Numbered from the stretch's first letter, positions 35,712-46,896 are shown. The stretch: 64,000 nt of DNA from an uncultured Xanthomonas sp. (GCA_943912265.1 CALTTS010000015.1:1-64000), one strand, 5' to 3'. The notes: a model not told the origin generated them from the letters alone. Made by a program: numbers and translations.

Positions 35712-37154
35712 TCAGTCTGAAACGGTTCCAGGCCGTGCGCCGCGCAACCGCGCATAGGCCGCCAGGGCCGCTTCGCGCCCCTGCGCCAGATCGACCAGCG
35801 GCCGCGCGGGATAGTCCGGCGCCCATGCCGCCGCTTCGTGCGGAAACCGCCACGGCGCATGGCGCATCTTCGCCGGCAGCCGCGCCAGTTCCGGCACCCA
35901 GCGGCCCACGTAGACCGCCTCCGGGTCGAACTTCAGGGCCTGGGTGACCGGGTTGAACACGCGGAAATACGGCGCCGCGTCGGCGCCGGTACCGGCCACC
36001 CATTGCCAGCCGGCGGTGTTGCTGGCCAGGTCGGCGTCCACCAGCGTGTCCCAGAACCAGCGCGCACCGTGCAGCCAGTGCAGGCGCAGGTGCTTGCACA
36101 GGTAGCTGGCCACGATCATGCGCACGCGGTTGTGCATGAAGCCGGTGGCCCACAGCTCGCGCATGCCGGCATCGACGATCGGCACGCCGGTGCGGCCGCG
36201 CTGCCATGCCTGCAGCACCTCCGGGTCGGGGTCCGCCCACGCGAACCGGTCGAAACGCGCATCGAGGTTGTGCTCCGGAGTGTGCGGGAAGTGGTACAGC
36301 AGGTGATGGGCGAATTCGCGCCAGCCCAGCTCGCGCACGTAGCCGTCGATGTCGGCAGCATTGCCCGCCCGACGCACGGCCTGCAGCCGGCGCACGATCC
36401 GCCACGGCGCGATCTCGCCGAAATGCAGGTACGCGGACAGGCGCGAGGTGCCGCTGCGGTCCGGCCGGTCACGCTGCACGCCGTAGCCCTGCAGCGCCCC
36501 GTCGACGAAGATGTCCAGTGCCTCGGCCGCGCCGGCTTCGCCCGGCGCCCATACAAGCCAGAAGCCCGCGTCCCAGGCCGGATGCGGCCGCAGCCCGAGC
36601 GCGGCAAGCGCCGGCCCCGCGGGCAGCTGCGGCAGCGCGGGAAAGCGGGCCGGCGGCTCCGTCGCGGCCGGCAGCTCCAGGCGCGCCTGCGCCGCGCGCC
36701 AGTAGGGCGTGAACACCCTGTACGGCCCGCCCTGCCCGTTCGCGATGCTCCACGGTTCCAGCAGCAGGCCGGCGTTGAAGCTGCGCACCTCGAGCCCCTG
36801 CCCGCGCAGGGCCTGCTTGATGGCGGTGTCGCGCGCGATGGCGGCCGGTTCGTGGCAGCGGTTCCAGAAGACCGCTTCGGCACCGACCTCCCCGGCCAGC
36901 GTGGACAGCGCGGCCAGGCTGGGCCCGTGCAGGAAGACGAGCGCGGAACCGCGCCGCCGCAGATCCGCATCCAGCGCCGCCAGGGAACGATGCAGCCACG
37001 CATCCGAGGCCGCGCCCGGCCGCCACGCGCCCTGCTCGCCGGGAGCGTGCACGTAGACCGGCACCGGCACGTGGCCGGCGTCGAGCGCCGCCTGCAGGGC
37101 CGGGTTGTCGTGCAGGCGCAGGTCGCGCCGGAACCAGATGATCGCCGTTCCCAT
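35712..37154 (-). CDS. phrB: Deoxyribodipyrimidine photo-lyase (CPD photolyase)
   Basis: A 480-aa light-driven DNA repair enzyme. The N-terminal alpha/beta antenna domain begins IIWFRRDLRLHDNPAL. The FAD-binding helical domain contains SRLSAYLHFGEIAPWRI, ELGWREFAHHLLYHFP, GVPIVDAGMRELWATGFMHNRVRM, and the FAD/substrate block DADLASNTAGWQWVAGTGADAAPYFRVFNP. Length and motif order fit class I CPD photolyases. It lies 38 bp upstream of the dnaB stop codon, on the same strand. Confidence 0.94.
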   Translation of the reverse strand: MGTAIIWFRRDLRLHDNPALQAALDAGHVPVPVYVHAPGEQGAWRPGAASDAWLHRSLAALDADLRRRGSALVFLHGPSLAALSTLAGEVGAEAVFWNRCHEPAAIARDTAIKQALRGQGLEVRSFNAGLLLEPWSIANGQGGPYRVFTPYWRAAQARLELPAATEPPARFPALPQLPAGPALAALGLRPHPAWDAGFWLVWAPGEAGAAEALDIFVDGALQGYGVQRDRPDRSGTSRLSAYLHFGEIAPWRIVRRLQAVRRAGNAADIDGYVRELGWREFAHHLLYHFPHTPEHNLDARFDRFAWADPDPEVLQAWQRGRTGVPIVDAGMRELWATGFMHNRVRMIVASYLCKHLRLHWLHGARWFWDTLVDADLASNTAGWQWVAGTGADAAPYFRVFNPVTQALKFDPEAVYVGRWVPELARLPAKMRHAPWRFPHEAAAWAPDYPARPLVDLAQGREAALAAYARLRGARPGTVSD

Positions 37155-37192
37155 CGCCGCCGCTCAGCCGCCGCGCGGCGGGCGCACCGCGC

Positions 37193-38590
37193 TCACTCGA
37201 ACGCGCCCACGCTGTCGTGCGCAAGGTTGTCGAAGCGGGTGTATTCGCCGAAGAACTTGAGCTTGAGCGAGCCGGTCGGGCCGGAACGCTGCTTGCCGAT
37301 GATGATCTCGGCCAAACCCTTGTCCGGCGAATTCTCGCGGTTGTAGTAGTCGTCGCGGTAGATGAACACGATCATGTCCGCGTCCTGCTCGATGGCGCCC
37401 GATTCGCGCAAGTCGGCCATCACCGGGCGCTTGTCGGTGCGCGATTCCAGCGAACGGTTGAGCTGGGACAGCGCGATGACCGGCACGTTCAATTCCTTGG
37501 CCAATCCCTTGAGCGAGCGCGAAATCTCCGAAATCTCGGTGGCGCGGTTCTCGCTGTTGCCCGGCACGCTCATCAGCTGCAGGTAGTCGATCACGATCAG
37601 CCCCAGGTCGTGCTCGCGCTTCAGCCGCCGGGCCTTGGCGCGCAGCACGTCCGGCGACAGGCCGGGCGTGTCGTCGATGAAGATCTTGGTTTCCTTCAGC
37701 ATCGAGATGGCGCCGGTCACCCGCGCCCAGTCCTCGTCTTCGAGCTGGCCGGTGCGCAAGCGCGTGGCATTGATGCGGCCGTTCGACGAAATCAGGCGCA
37801 AGGCCAGCTGCGGCGCGGACATTTCCATCGAGAACACCGCCACCGCCTTCTTCGACTTGATCGCCGCGAACTCGGCGATGTTCAGCGCGAAGGTGGTCTT
37901 GCCCATCGCCGGGCGCGCGGCGAGGATCACCAAGTCGGTCGGCTGCAGGCCGGCGGTCATCATGTCGAATTCGGTATAGCCGGTCGGCAGGCCGGTGATC
38001 GCGTCGCCGTTGTTGAAGCGGTCCTGCAGCACGGTGAACGCATCGCGCAGAGCGCTGTGCATGCCGACGAAATCGGTGCGCCCGCGTGCGCCGGATTCGG
38101 CGATGGCGAACACCTTCTGCTCGGCCTCCGCCACCAGCTCCTGGCTCTCGCGGCCTTCGGGCTGGAAGCCGTTGTTGACGATGTCGGTGCCGACCTGGAT
38201 CAGCTGCCGCATCACCGCCTTGTCGCGCACAATCTCGGCGTAGGCGGCGATGTTGGCCGCCGACGGCGTGGTGCTGGCCAGCTCGATCAGGTAGGCGCCG
38301 CCGGCCACCAGCTCCGACTGCCCCTGAGACTCGAACCATTCGCCCAGCGTCACCGCGTCGAACGGCCGGTTGCGGTCGGCCATCTCGCGGATCGCACGGT
38401 AGATCAGCTGGTGGTCGCGCCGGTAGAAATCGCCCTCGACCAGCTGGTCGCTGACCCGGTCGTAGGCTTCCGGCGCCAGCATCAGGCCGCCGAGCACGGC
38501 CTGCTCGGCCTCGATCGAATGCGGCGGGACGCGCAGCTGGTCGATGCGGGCATCGCCTGCGCCGGAACGGAAACCGGGACGTGCGGACAT
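37193..38590 (-). CDS. dnaB: Replicative DNA helicase
   Basis: A 465-aa hexameric helicase of the replication fork. The N-terminal DnaG-interacting domain (PPHSIEAEQAVLGGLML) is followed by a linker and the RecA-like motor with Walker A ARPAMGKTTFALN, VFSMEMSAPQLALRL, Walker B LIVIDYLQLMS, and the Q/R-finger motifs VIALSQLNRSLE and LRESGAIEQDADMI. No intein is seen. It follows the rpsF-rpsR-rplI operon after a strong terminator, the usual neighbourhood. Confidence 0.97.
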   Translation of the reverse strand: MSARPGFRSGAGDARIDQLRVPPHSIEAEQAVLGGLMLAPEAYDRVSDQLVEGDFYRRDHQLIYRAIREMADRNRPFDAVTLGEWFESQGQSELVAGGAYLIELASTTPSAANIAAYAEIVRDKAVMRQLIQVGTDIVNNGFQPEGRESQELVAEAEQKVFAIAESGARGRTDFVGMHSALRDAFTVLQDRFNNGDAITGLPTGYTEFDMMTAGLQPTDLVILAARPAMGKTTFALNIAEFAAIKSKKAVAVFSMEMSAPQLALRLISSNGRINATRLRTGQLEDEDWARVTGAISMLKETKIFIDDTPGLSPDVLRAKARRLKREHDLGLIVIDYLQLMSVPGNSENRATEISEISRSLKGLAKELNVPVIALSQLNRSLESRTDKRPVMADLRESGAIEQDADMIVFIYRDDYYNRENSPDKGLAEIIIGKQRSGPTGSLKLKFFGEYTRFDNLAHDSVGAFE

Positions 38591-38719
38591 GATCGGAAAA
38601 CTCCAGCGGATGCGGGCTCGCGGCCCGCTGCCATGTTAGTCGCCCCGGCCGGCGCCGGCACGGGACAAGCCTGTGGACAAGCCGTGTGCAACCGGGGGAC
38701 GGACGCCGGCCCCGCAAAC

Positions 38720-38749
38720 GGAAACGGGCGCCTTGCGGCGCCCGTTTCC
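38720..38749 (-). terminator. Terminator of rpsF-rpsR-rplI operon
   Basis: GGAAACGGGCGCC-TTGC-GGCGCCCGTTTCC forms a perfect 13-bp stem 20 bp past the rplI stop. On the minus strand T-rich sequence (GTTTG) follows. Confidence 0.8.
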
Positions 38750-38769
38750 CTGCCTTGCGCGTGGCTCGA

Positions 38770-39222
38770 TCAGGCGTGATCGGGCTCGACCACGACCTTG
38801 ATCGGGGTCTCGACGTCGGCGTGCAGCTTCACGGTCAGCTCGTACTCGCCGATGTGGCGGATCGAGCCTTCGCCCATGATGACCTCGCTCTTGTGCAGCG
38901 GCAGGCCGGCGGCGGTGAAGGCCTCGGCGATCTCGCGCGGGCCGACCGAACCGTACAGCTTGCCTTCGGTGGCGGCGTGGGCCTGCAGGGTCACGCTGGC
39001 GCCCTCGAACTTGGCGGCGCGGCTCTCGGCCTCGTCGTGGATGGCCTTGGCCTTGGCCTCGTACTCGGCGCGCTTGGTCTCGAACTCGGCGACGTTGGCG
39101 GCGGTGGCCGGCACGGCCTTGCCCTGCGGGACGAGGAAGTTGCGGCCATAGCCCGGCTTCACGTTGACCTTGTCGCCGAGGTTGCCGAGGTTGGTGACTT
39201 TCTGGAGAAGGATCAGTTCCAT
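38770..39222 (-). CDS. rplI: 50S ribosomal protein L9
   Basis: A 150-aa protein: N-terminal domain [32 protein letters not shown], a long connecting helix (Glu/Lys/Ala-rich, about residues 45-75) and the C-terminal 23S rRNA-binding domain ending [16 protein letters not shown]. Last gene of the S6-S18-L9 operon. Confidence 0.98.
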   Translation of the reverse strand: MELILLQKVTNLGNLGDKVNVKPGYGRNFLVPQGKAVPATAANVAEFETKRAEYEAKAKAIHDEAESRAAKFEGASVTLQAHAATEGKLYGSVGPREIAEAFTAAGLPLHKSEVIMGEGSIRHIGEYELTVKLHADVETPIKVVVEPDHA

Positions 39223-39301
39223 CGTGGTGCTCCGTTATTCGTTAGCGCCGGCACATGGCCGACGCAACGGGTGCTGTCCGAATAGGACGGGAAAGGTGCC
39301 G

Positions 39302-39327
39302 GGGAAGCCACCGGGGGAAGGCTTCCC
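39302..39327. other. Hairpin between rpsR and rplI
   Basis: GGGAAGCC and GGCTTCCC form an 8-bp stem with a 10-nt loop inside the 164-bp rpsR-rplI gap. There is no T-run, so attenuation or an mRNA processing/stability element is as likely as termination. Confidence 0.35.
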
Positions 39328-39386
39328 GCTGCAGGCCCGCAGTACCTGCCGATGCCGGCGTGCGGGCTGCTTCCGGGAAACCCGGA

Positions 39387-39617
39387 TCAGACGTCGTGGT
39401 TGTCCGTGTACGGGATCAGCGCCAGGAAACGCGCGCGCTTGACCGCGGTGGCCAGCTGGCGCTGGTACTTGGACTTGGTGCCGGTGACACGGCTGGGAAC
39501 GATCTTGCCGTTCTCGGTCAGGTACTGGCGCAGGGTGTTGAGATCCTTGTAATCGATCTCCTTCACGCCCTCGGCGGTGAACTTGCAGAACTTGCGGCGA
39601 CGGAAGAACTTGGACAT
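39387..39617 (-). CDS. rpsR: 30S ribosomal protein S18
   Basis: A 76-aa protein beginning [17 protein letters not shown], with the conserved core [43 protein letters not shown]. It binds with S6 on the platform of the 30S subunit. It follows rpsF after 11 bp. Confidence 0.98.
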   Translation of the reverse strand: MSKFFRRRKFCKFTAEGVKEIDYKDLNTLRQYLTENGKIVPSRVTGTKSKYQRQLATAVKRARFLALIPYTDNHDV

Positions 39618-39628
39618 GGGTGTGCTCC

Positions 39629-40057
39629 TCAGGCGGCTTCGGCGGCGTCGCCGTCGTTATCGGTGGCGTTGTCGTTGTCGCCTTCGTCGTCGCGACGGCG
39701 GCGCTCGCCACGCTCGGGCTTGTCGCCCTTCTCGTCCTTGCTCTTCATGATGAACGACGGCTCGGTGTCGGCCTCGTCGCGCTTGATGACGAGGTGGCGC
39801 AGCACGGCGTCGTTGAAGCGGAAGTTGTCGACCAGCTCGTTCAACACGGCCTGGTCGGCTTCGATGTTGAACAGCACATAGTGGGCCTTCACCAGGTTCT
39901 GGATCGGGTAGGCCAGCTGACGGCGGCCCCAGTCTTCCAGACGGTGGATGGTGCCGTTGCCGTTTTCGATCAGCGACTTGTAGCGCTCGACCATGGCCGG
40001 GACCTGTTCGCTCTGGTCCGGGTGGACCAGGAACACGATTTCGTAATGACGACTCAT
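39629..40057 (-). CDS. rpsF: 30S ribosomal protein S6
   Basis: A 142-aa protein beginning [26 protein letters not shown]. It has the S6 fold motifs [28 protein letters not shown] and a charged C-terminal tail (Asp/Glu/Arg, about residues 108-142). Such acidic tails are the site of glutamate addition in some bacteria (family knowledge). First gene of the operon; start at 40057, preceded by AAAGG and an A8 run. Confidence 0.97.
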   Translation of the reverse strand: MSRHYEIVFLVHPDQSEQVPAMVERYKSLIENGNGTIHRLEDWGRRQLAYPIQNLVKAHYVLFNIEADQAVLNELVDNFRFNDAVLRHLVIKRDEADTEPSFIMKSKDEKGDKPERGERRRRDDEGDNDNATDNDGDAAEAA

Positions 40058-40512
40058 GTTTTTTTTACCTTTCGGATGCGGCCCCGAGGGGCCTGACAGC
40101 TCCCCGTCGGCCGCAACGGCCACAGTGGAGCAAGGGCCCTGCCAAGCCTGATGCCTTGCAGGGAGCTGGACATGATGACAGTCCGGGCGTCTGGCCGCAA
40201 CCGCGCGGGTGCCCCGGGAAGCGTTTCGGCGCCGGCCGCGGCCGGCGGCATGCGGAGAATCCGGTATGGGATACCTCCGGGCCCGGCCCGATGGCCTGCA
40301 CCCTGCCTGTCGTCGCCGGACGGCGCGCGAAGCCGGGACCGCACCGCCCGGCACGCCTCCGGCTGCAGCGGCGCCGGCGCGACACCGGCCGATTTGACAC
40401 CGCTCTGCCGGGACGGGTCTGATCGATGCCGCTCCGGTACCACGCACGCCGCCGCAGAGCCGAGCCACCAAACCGAGCCACCAAGTCCCGCCGCACCGCA
40501 CAGGCCTCACGG
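40058..40512. promoter_or_regulatory. Divergent rpsF/LysR upstream region, no gene
   Basis: This 455-bp gap must hold the ribosomal operon promoter on the minus strand and the LysR-gene promoter on the plus strand. Close to the rpsF start the minus strand can fold GGCCCC/GGGGCC just before CCGAAAGG, a place where S6:S18 autoregulatory leaders are known in other bacteria; I cannot confirm that motif. Short open frames here look like GC-rich noise. Confidence 0.4.
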
Positions 40513-41430
40513 ATGTTCATACGCCAGCTCAACTACCTCGTCGCGCTGGACAAGTATCGGCATTTCGGCCGGGCCGCGGAAAGCTGCCATGTCTCGCAGC
40601 CGGCGCTGTCGAACGGGCTGCGGGAGCTGGAGCGCGAACTCGGCATCACCATCGTCAAGCGCAACCGCACCTTCGAGGGGATCACCCCGGAAGGCGAGCA
40701 CGTCATCCGATGGGCACGCCAGGTGCTCGCGTCGCTGGACGGGCTGCGGCAGGAGGCCGACCTGGTCCGCAGCGTGCCGCGCGGCCACCTGGCCATCTGC
40801 GTGATTCCCACCGCCAACCACGCCGCCACCCTGCTCAGCGCGGAGTATCGCGAGATCCTGCCGCAGATCACACTCGAGGTGATGTCCCTCAGCACCCCGG
40901 AGATCCTGCAGCGCTTGAACTTGAAGTCGCACGACATCCAGCTGGCCATGCTCTACGAACGCTCGGTCGCCACCGACGACTACGACGTGCTGCCGCTGTT
41001 CTCGGAGCGCTACGTCCTGATCGCCAGCGAGCACGCCTCGCTGCCGCACGAGCTGGACTGGGCGGACGTCGCCCAGCTGCCGCTGTGCCTGCTCAGCCGC
41101 GACATGCAGAACCGCCAGACCCTGGACAAGGTCTTCGCCGCGACCGGGGCGACGCCCAATGTGGTGCTGCAGGCCAACGCCATCCGCGTGATGCTCGTCG
41201 AATGCCTGAGCGGGCGCGCGTTCAGCATCATGCCGATGAGCACGCTGCCGAACGAATACGAGGGCGCAGGGTTGCGCGCCCACCCGATCCTCCCCGAGCA
41301 CGCCGAGGACGTCTGTCTGGTCAGGCCCCGCCGCGACACCCAGCCGGCACTTTCCCAGGCCGCCTGGCAGATCGCGTCCCAGCTGGACCTGGAGGCCGTC
41401 CTCAACGAGCCGCTGGGGAAAACGCCATGA
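40513..41430 (+). CDS. LysR-family regulator next to formate dehydrogenase
   Basis: A 305-aa LysR-type regulator. The N-terminal HTH is [43 protein letters not shown]; the effector domain begins near residue 92 ([18 protein letters not shown]). It is encoded 100 bp upstream of, and in the same direction as, the formate dehydrogenase gene. LysR regulators often sit by bacterial NAD-FDH genes. It has OxyR-like segments, but I see no OxyR redox Cys pair in the expected context, so the signal is unknown. Confidence 0.85.
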   Translation: MFIRQLNYLVALDKYRHFGRAAESCHVSQPALSNGLRELERELGITIVKRNRTFEGITPEGEHVIRWARQVLASLDGLRQEADLVRSVPRGHLAICVIPTANHAATLLSAEYREILPQITLEVMSLSTPEILQRLNLKSHDIQLAMLYERSVATDDYDVLPLFSERYVLIASEHASLPHELDWADVAQLPLCLLSRDMQNRQTLDKVFAATGATPNVVLQANAIRVMLVECLSGRAFSIMPMSTLPNEYEGAGLRAHPILPEHAEDVCLVRPRRDTQPALSQAAWQIASQLDLEAVLNEPLGKTP

Positions 41431-41530
41431 TAAGCACGGACTATCACAAGGTTCCGGCAAACGATTGGAGCCGTTTCACCGGTGCGGCGCATCCTGACCC
41501 TGAGGGCGGCGAACCCCGTGCCGCCACGCA

Positions 41531-42701
41531 GTGGAGCCCACCATCGCCAAGATACTTTGCGTTCTCTATCCCGACCCGGAAACCGGATATCCGCCGCCCT
41601 ACCCCCGCGACGACATCCACCATCACCCGCTACGCCAACGGCCAGACGGCGCCGACCCCGAAGGGGCCGCTCGGCTTCAGGCCGGGCGAGCTGGTCGGCT
41701 GCGTCTCCGGCGAACTGGGCCTGCGCCCCTACCTGGAAAAGCACCGCCACGAACTGATCGTCACCAGCGACAAGGACGGCCCGGACTCGGAATTCGAGAA
41801 GCACCTCGCCGATGCCGAAGTGGTCATCTCGCAACCGTTCTGGCCGGCCTACCTGACCAAGGAGCGGATCGCCAAGGCAAAAAAGCTGAAGCTGGCGCTG
41901 ACGGCCGGCATCGGCTCGGACCACGTCGACCTTGAGGCAGCCGCCCAGGCCCACGTCACCGTGGCCGAGGTCACCGGCTCGAACAGCATCAGCGTGGCCG
42001 AGCACGTGGTGATGATGGTGCTGTCGCTGGTCCGCAACTACCTGCCCTCGCACGAGATCGCCGTCAACGGCGGCTGGGACATCGCCGAATGCGTGCAGCG
42101 CAGCTACGACGTCGAAGGCATGCACTTCGGCACCATCGCGGCGGGCCGGATCGGCCTGGCGGTGCTGCGCCGGCTCAAGCCCTTCGGCCTCCACCTGCAC
42201 TACACCGATCCGCACCGCCTGAGCCCGGAGATCGAGAAGGAACTGGATCTCACCTTCCACCCGGACGCCGAATCGCTGGTCAAGGCGGTGGACATCATCA
42301 ACCTGCAGATGCCGCTCTATCCCTCGACGGAGCACTTCTTCGACGACGCCATGATCGCCAAGATGAAGCGCGGCAGCTACCTGATCAACACCGCGCGCGG
42401 CAAGCTGGTCGACCGCGATGCCGTGGTGCGGGCGCTCGAGGCCGGGCACCTGGCCGGGTATGCGGGCGATGTCTGGTTCCCGCAACCGGCGCCGGCCGAC
42501 CATCCCTGGCGGACCATGCCCCACAACGGCATGACCCCGCACATCTCCGGCACCTCGCTCTCCGCCCAGGCGCGCTATGCCGCCGGAACGCTGGAAATCC
42601 TAGAGAGCTACTTCGACGGCACGCCGATCCGCGACGAGTACCTCATCGTCGACAGCGGCGTGCTGGCAGGCACCGGCGCCAGATCCTACAAGTTGACCTG
42701 A
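41531..42701 (+). pseudogene. fdh: NAD-dependent formate dehydrogenase, frameshifted near N-terminus
   Basis: D-2-hydroxyacid-dehydrogenase-type FDH oxidising formate to CO2 with NAD. The first about 30 codons from GTG 41531 (EPTIAKILCVLYPDPETGYPPPYPRDDI) match bacterial FDH N-termini. At about 41,617-41,620 the frame is lost and the rest is read one frame over (TRYANGQTAPTPKG to the stop at 42701). Two bases appear to be missing in GACATCCACCATC. The remainder is full-length and well kept, with SQPFWPAYLTKERI, TAGIGSDHVDL, GRIGLAVLRRL (the Rossmann turn), NTARGKLVDRDAV and the catalytic TPHISGT His. It may be a recent inactivation or a sequence error. A weak start context makes the exact N-terminus uncertain. 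Confidence 0.85.
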
Positions 42702-42790
42702 CGGGGCTTGGATTCCCGCATCGCACGCCACATACTCGGGGCGTGCGATGCCGGTCTCCGGCACCGTCCCGCCGTTACCGAGGAGCAGGT

Positions 42791-43846
42791 TTGTCTTCCC
42801 CACTGCCACAAGCCGTCGATGCCCGGCTGACGCGCGCCGCCATCTTCCTGGTGGTGACGATCGATGCCGGCGCGGACGCCGAAGCCACCGTGCGCGGCCT
42901 GTGCGCCGACCTTTCCTCGCTGGTCCGGGGCGTCGGCTTCCGGGCGCTCGATGGCGAACTGTCCTGCGTGACGGGCATCGGTTCCCAGGCCTGGGACCGC
43001 TTGTTCGGTGTGCCGCGACCGAAGGATCTGCATCCGTTCCGTGAACTGACCGGGGTCCACCATGCCCCGGCCACGCCCGGCGACCTGCTGTTCCACATCC
43101 GTGCCGCGCGCATGGACCTGTGCTTCGAGCTGGCCTCGCGGATCATGGCGCGGCTCGAGGGCGCCGTTTCGGTGGCCGACTCGGTGCAGGGCTTCAAGTA
43201 TTTCGACGACCGCGACCTGCTGGGCTTCGTCGACGGGACCGAGAACCCGGTGGCCCAGGCCGCCATCGACGCCACCCTGGTCGGCGAGGAAGACGCCGAC
43301 TTCGCCGGCGGCAGCTACGTGATCGTGCAGAAGTACCTGCACGACCTCGACAAGTGGAACGCGATCCCGGTCGAGCAGCAGGAGAAGATCGTCGGCCGGG
43401 AGAAGCTCTCGGACATCGAGCTGGACGATGCGGCCAAGCCCAGCTTCGCGCACAACGTCCTCACCACCATCGAGGAAGACGGCGAGGAGCTGGACATCGT
43501 GCGCGACAACATGCCGTTCGGCGATGTCGGCAAGGGCGAGTTCGGCACCTACTTCATCGGCTACGCGCGCTCGCCGGCGCGCACGGAGCAGATGCTGGAG
43601 AACATGTTCATCGGCAAGCCGCCCGGCAATTACGACCGGCTGCTCGACGTCAGCCGCGCGGTGACCGGATCGCTGTTCTTCGTGCCATCCTCCACGTTCC
43701 TCGACGATGTCGCGCCGCAGGCCGCGCCTGCATCGACCGTTTCCCCCGACGCCAGTGCTGGCAAGGCCGGACCGGAACCGCGGGCGTCTTCGCCGGACGG
43801 TTCGCTGCGCATTGGCTCCCTGAAGAATGAGGCTCCCCATGAATAA
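42791..43846 (+). CDS. DyP-type peroxidase, encapsulin cargo
   Basis: A 351-aa dye-decolourising heme peroxidase. The GxxDG motif (GFVDGTENP, 145-149, with catalytic D148) and the proximal heme His H221 (FAHN) are intact. After the fold a flexible Ala/Pro/Ser linker (about 302-335) leads to a C-terminal peptide with LRIGSLK (339-345), matching the LxIGSLK/R loading motif of encapsulin cargo. The start is TTG 42791 after AGGAG. The last codons overlap the encapsulin ATG by 8 bp, so the pair is co-translated. It is probably packaged in the shell and removes peroxide or oxidises an unknown donor. Confidence 0.93.
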   Translation: MSSPLPQAVDARLTRAAIFLVVTIDAGADAEATVRGLCADLSSLVRGVGFRALDGELSCVTGIGSQAWDRLFGVPRPKDLHPFRELTGVHHAPATPGDLLFHIRAARMDLCFELASRIMARLEGAVSVADSVQGFKYFDDRDLLGFVDGTENPVAQAAIDATLVGEEDADFAGGSYVIVQKYLHDLDKWNAIPVEQQEKIVGREKLSDIELDDAAKPSFAHNVLTTIEEDGEELDIVRDNMPFGDVGKGEFGTYFIGYARSPARTEQMLENMFIGKPPGNYDRLLDVSRAVTGSLFFVPSSTFLDDVAPQAAPASTVSPDASAGKAGPEPRASSPDGSLRIGSLKNEAPHE

Positions 43847-44639
43847 CCTGCATCGCGAACTCGCCCCCATCTCCACGGCGGCGTGGGCACAGATCGACGA
43901 GGAGGCCACCCGCACCCTCAAGCGCTACCTGGCGGCGCGCCGCGTGGTGGATGTGCCCGAGCCGAAGGGGCCGATGCTCGCGGCGGTCGGCACCGGCCAC
44001 GTCGAGAAGATCGAGGGCCCGGGCGAGGGCGTGCAGGCCGTTCGGCGCGCGGCGAACGCGGTGGTGGAGCTGCGCATCCCGTTCACGCTGTCGCGGCAGG
44101 CGATCGACGACGTGGAGCGCGGCTCCCTGGACTCGGACTGGCAGCCGCTGAAGGACGCCGCGCGCAAGATCGCCTACGCCGAGGACCGCGCGGTCTTCGA
44201 CGGCTATGCGGCCGCGGGCATCGGCGGCATCCGCCCCGGCGCCAGCAACCCCGCCCTGACGCTGCCGGCCGCCGCGATGGGCTACCCCACCGCGGTCGCG
44301 CAGGCGGTCAACCGCTTGCGCCTGGCCGGCGTCGAAGGACCGTACAAACTGGTGCTGGGCGCCGATACCTACACCGCGATCAGCGGCGGCAGCGAAGAAG
44401 GCTATCCGGTCGTCCAGCACATCCAGCGCCTCGTCGACGGCGAGATCGTCTGGGCCCCGGCCATCGCCGGCGGCCTGGTGCTGACCACGCGCGGCGGCGA
44501 CTTCGAGCTGGACATCGGCCAGGACCTGTCCATCGGCTACCTGGGCCACTCCGAGACCGAGGTCGGGCTGTACCTGCAGGAGAGCTTCACCTTCCGCCTG
44601 CTGACGACCGAAGCGGCCGTCGCGCTCGTGGCTCCCTGA
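43839..44639 (+). CDS. Family 1 encapsulin shell protein
   Basis: A 266-aa HK97-fold shell protein. It begins MNNLHRELAPISTAAWAQIDEEA and contains the usual encapsulin blocks LKRYLAARRVVDVPEPKGP, RIPFTLSRQAIDDVERGSLDSDW, ARKIAYAEDRAVFDGYAAAGIGGI, VLTTRGGDFELDIGQDLSIGYLGH and a C-terminal YLQESFTFRLLTTEAAV. Length is normal. It directly follows and overlaps its cargo gene. The shell would assemble from many copies around the DyP peroxidase. Confidence 0.95.
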   Translation: MNNLHRELAPISTAAWAQIDEEATRTLKRYLAARRVVDVPEPKGPMLAAVGTGHVEKIEGPGEGVQAVRRAANAVVELRIPFTLSRQAIDDVERGSLDSDWQPLKDAARKIAYAEDRAVFDGYAAAGIGGIRPGASNPALTLPAAAMGYPTAVAQAVNRLRLAGVEGPYKLVLGADTYTAISGGSEEGYPVVQHIQRLVDGEIVWAPAIAGGLVLTTRGGDFELDIGQDLSIGYLGHSETEVGLYLQESFTFRLLTTEAAVALVAP

Positions 44640-44983
44640 GACGGGCCCGGTTCGGCGGTCCGATGCGGGCAATGCCCTGCCCGGGCACGCAAACGCGCGA
44701 CGGCCAGGGCCCCGACCGCCGATCCGGAATGCCCCCCCGTAGACGCTCATCGAGCGCGGGGCTGCGGACCCGAAGGCACGGGATTGGCGGCGGATGGAAG
44801 CACTCGACCCGCGCGCCGCGCTCAGACCCGGCACGGTTGCCGCAGGCGCAGAAGCGGGGCTGGCAGACCTCGCCCGCGGGGAATCCGGGCGCCATCCACG
44901 CCGGCAGCCGATGTCCGCCCCCGCCGGGCCTGCAACCGCGTCGCCACACGGGAACCGCCGGAAATCCGATGCAAATCAGCGGG
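44640..44983. other. Non-coding gap after encapsulin
   Basis: A 344-bp very GC-rich gap between convergent encapsulin and iscA-like genes. A weak hairpin CGGGCA/TGCCCG (44,666-44,683) may end encapsulin transcription. No gene, RNA or repeat is recognised; short open frames lack coding features. Confidence 0.4.
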
Positions 44984-45343
44984 TCATGCCGCGCCGGATT
45001 CCACCGGGCGGTGACTTTCGTCCACCGTGAAGCTCTCCCCGCAGCCGCATTCGGCCACGGCATTGGGGTTGCGGAACACGAAGGTCTGGTTCAGGCCCTG
45101 GCGGGCGAAATCGATCACCGTGCCGTCCACCAGCGGCAGGCTGTCGCGCCCGACGTAGACGCGCACGCCGTCCTGTTCGAACACGGCGTCGCCCTCTCGC
45201 TCGTCACTGGCCAGATCGGTCACGTGGCCCCAGCCCGAGCAGCCGGTGCGCTCCACGCCGAAGCGCAGGCCCAAGGTGCCGGGCGTGGTGTCGACGAAAT
45301 GGCGGACGCGCTGCAGCGCGGCGGGAGTCAGGGTGACGGCCAT
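44984..45343 (-). CDS. iscA: IscA-like A-type iron-sulfur carrier
   Basis: A 119-aa A-type carrier of Fe-S cluster assembly. The three conserved cysteines are present: GCSGWGH and the C-terminal ECGCGESF. The core [34 protein letters not shown] fits IscA/SufA/ErpA. No other isc/suf gene is adjacent, so the exact subtype is open. Divergent to asnS. Confidence 0.88.
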   Translation of the reverse strand: MAVTLTPAALQRVRHFVDTTPGTLGLRFGVERTGCSGWGHVTDLASDEREGDAVFEQDGVRVYVGRDSLPLVDGTVIDFARQGLNQTFVFRNPNAVAECGCGESFTVDESHRPVESGAA

Positions 45344-45495
45344 GGGCGTTTCCTCGGTGCGGGCCGGCCCGGTGCGGGACGGCCGATCGCTTGCGGATTA
45401 TAGGCGCTGCGGCGGAACGGGCCTGCACGCGGTGGCGCCCGGTGCAGGTACACTTCCCGACCCCATATCGAGTCGTACGGACGAGGATTCAAGTC

Positions 45496-46896
<1,401 letters not shown>

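Noticed and set aside
37168..37181. 14-bp palindrome CCGCCGCGCGGCGG between phrB and dnaB
   Set aside because: Simple CG-rich symmetry in a 38-bp gap. No T-run and no sign of regulation.
40710..41617. Apparent fusion of LysR-overlapping sequence with formate dehydrogenase
   Set aside because: The frame over the LysR gene is a shadow (Arg/Pro/Ala-rich). The true FDH N-terminus is in another frame from 41531.
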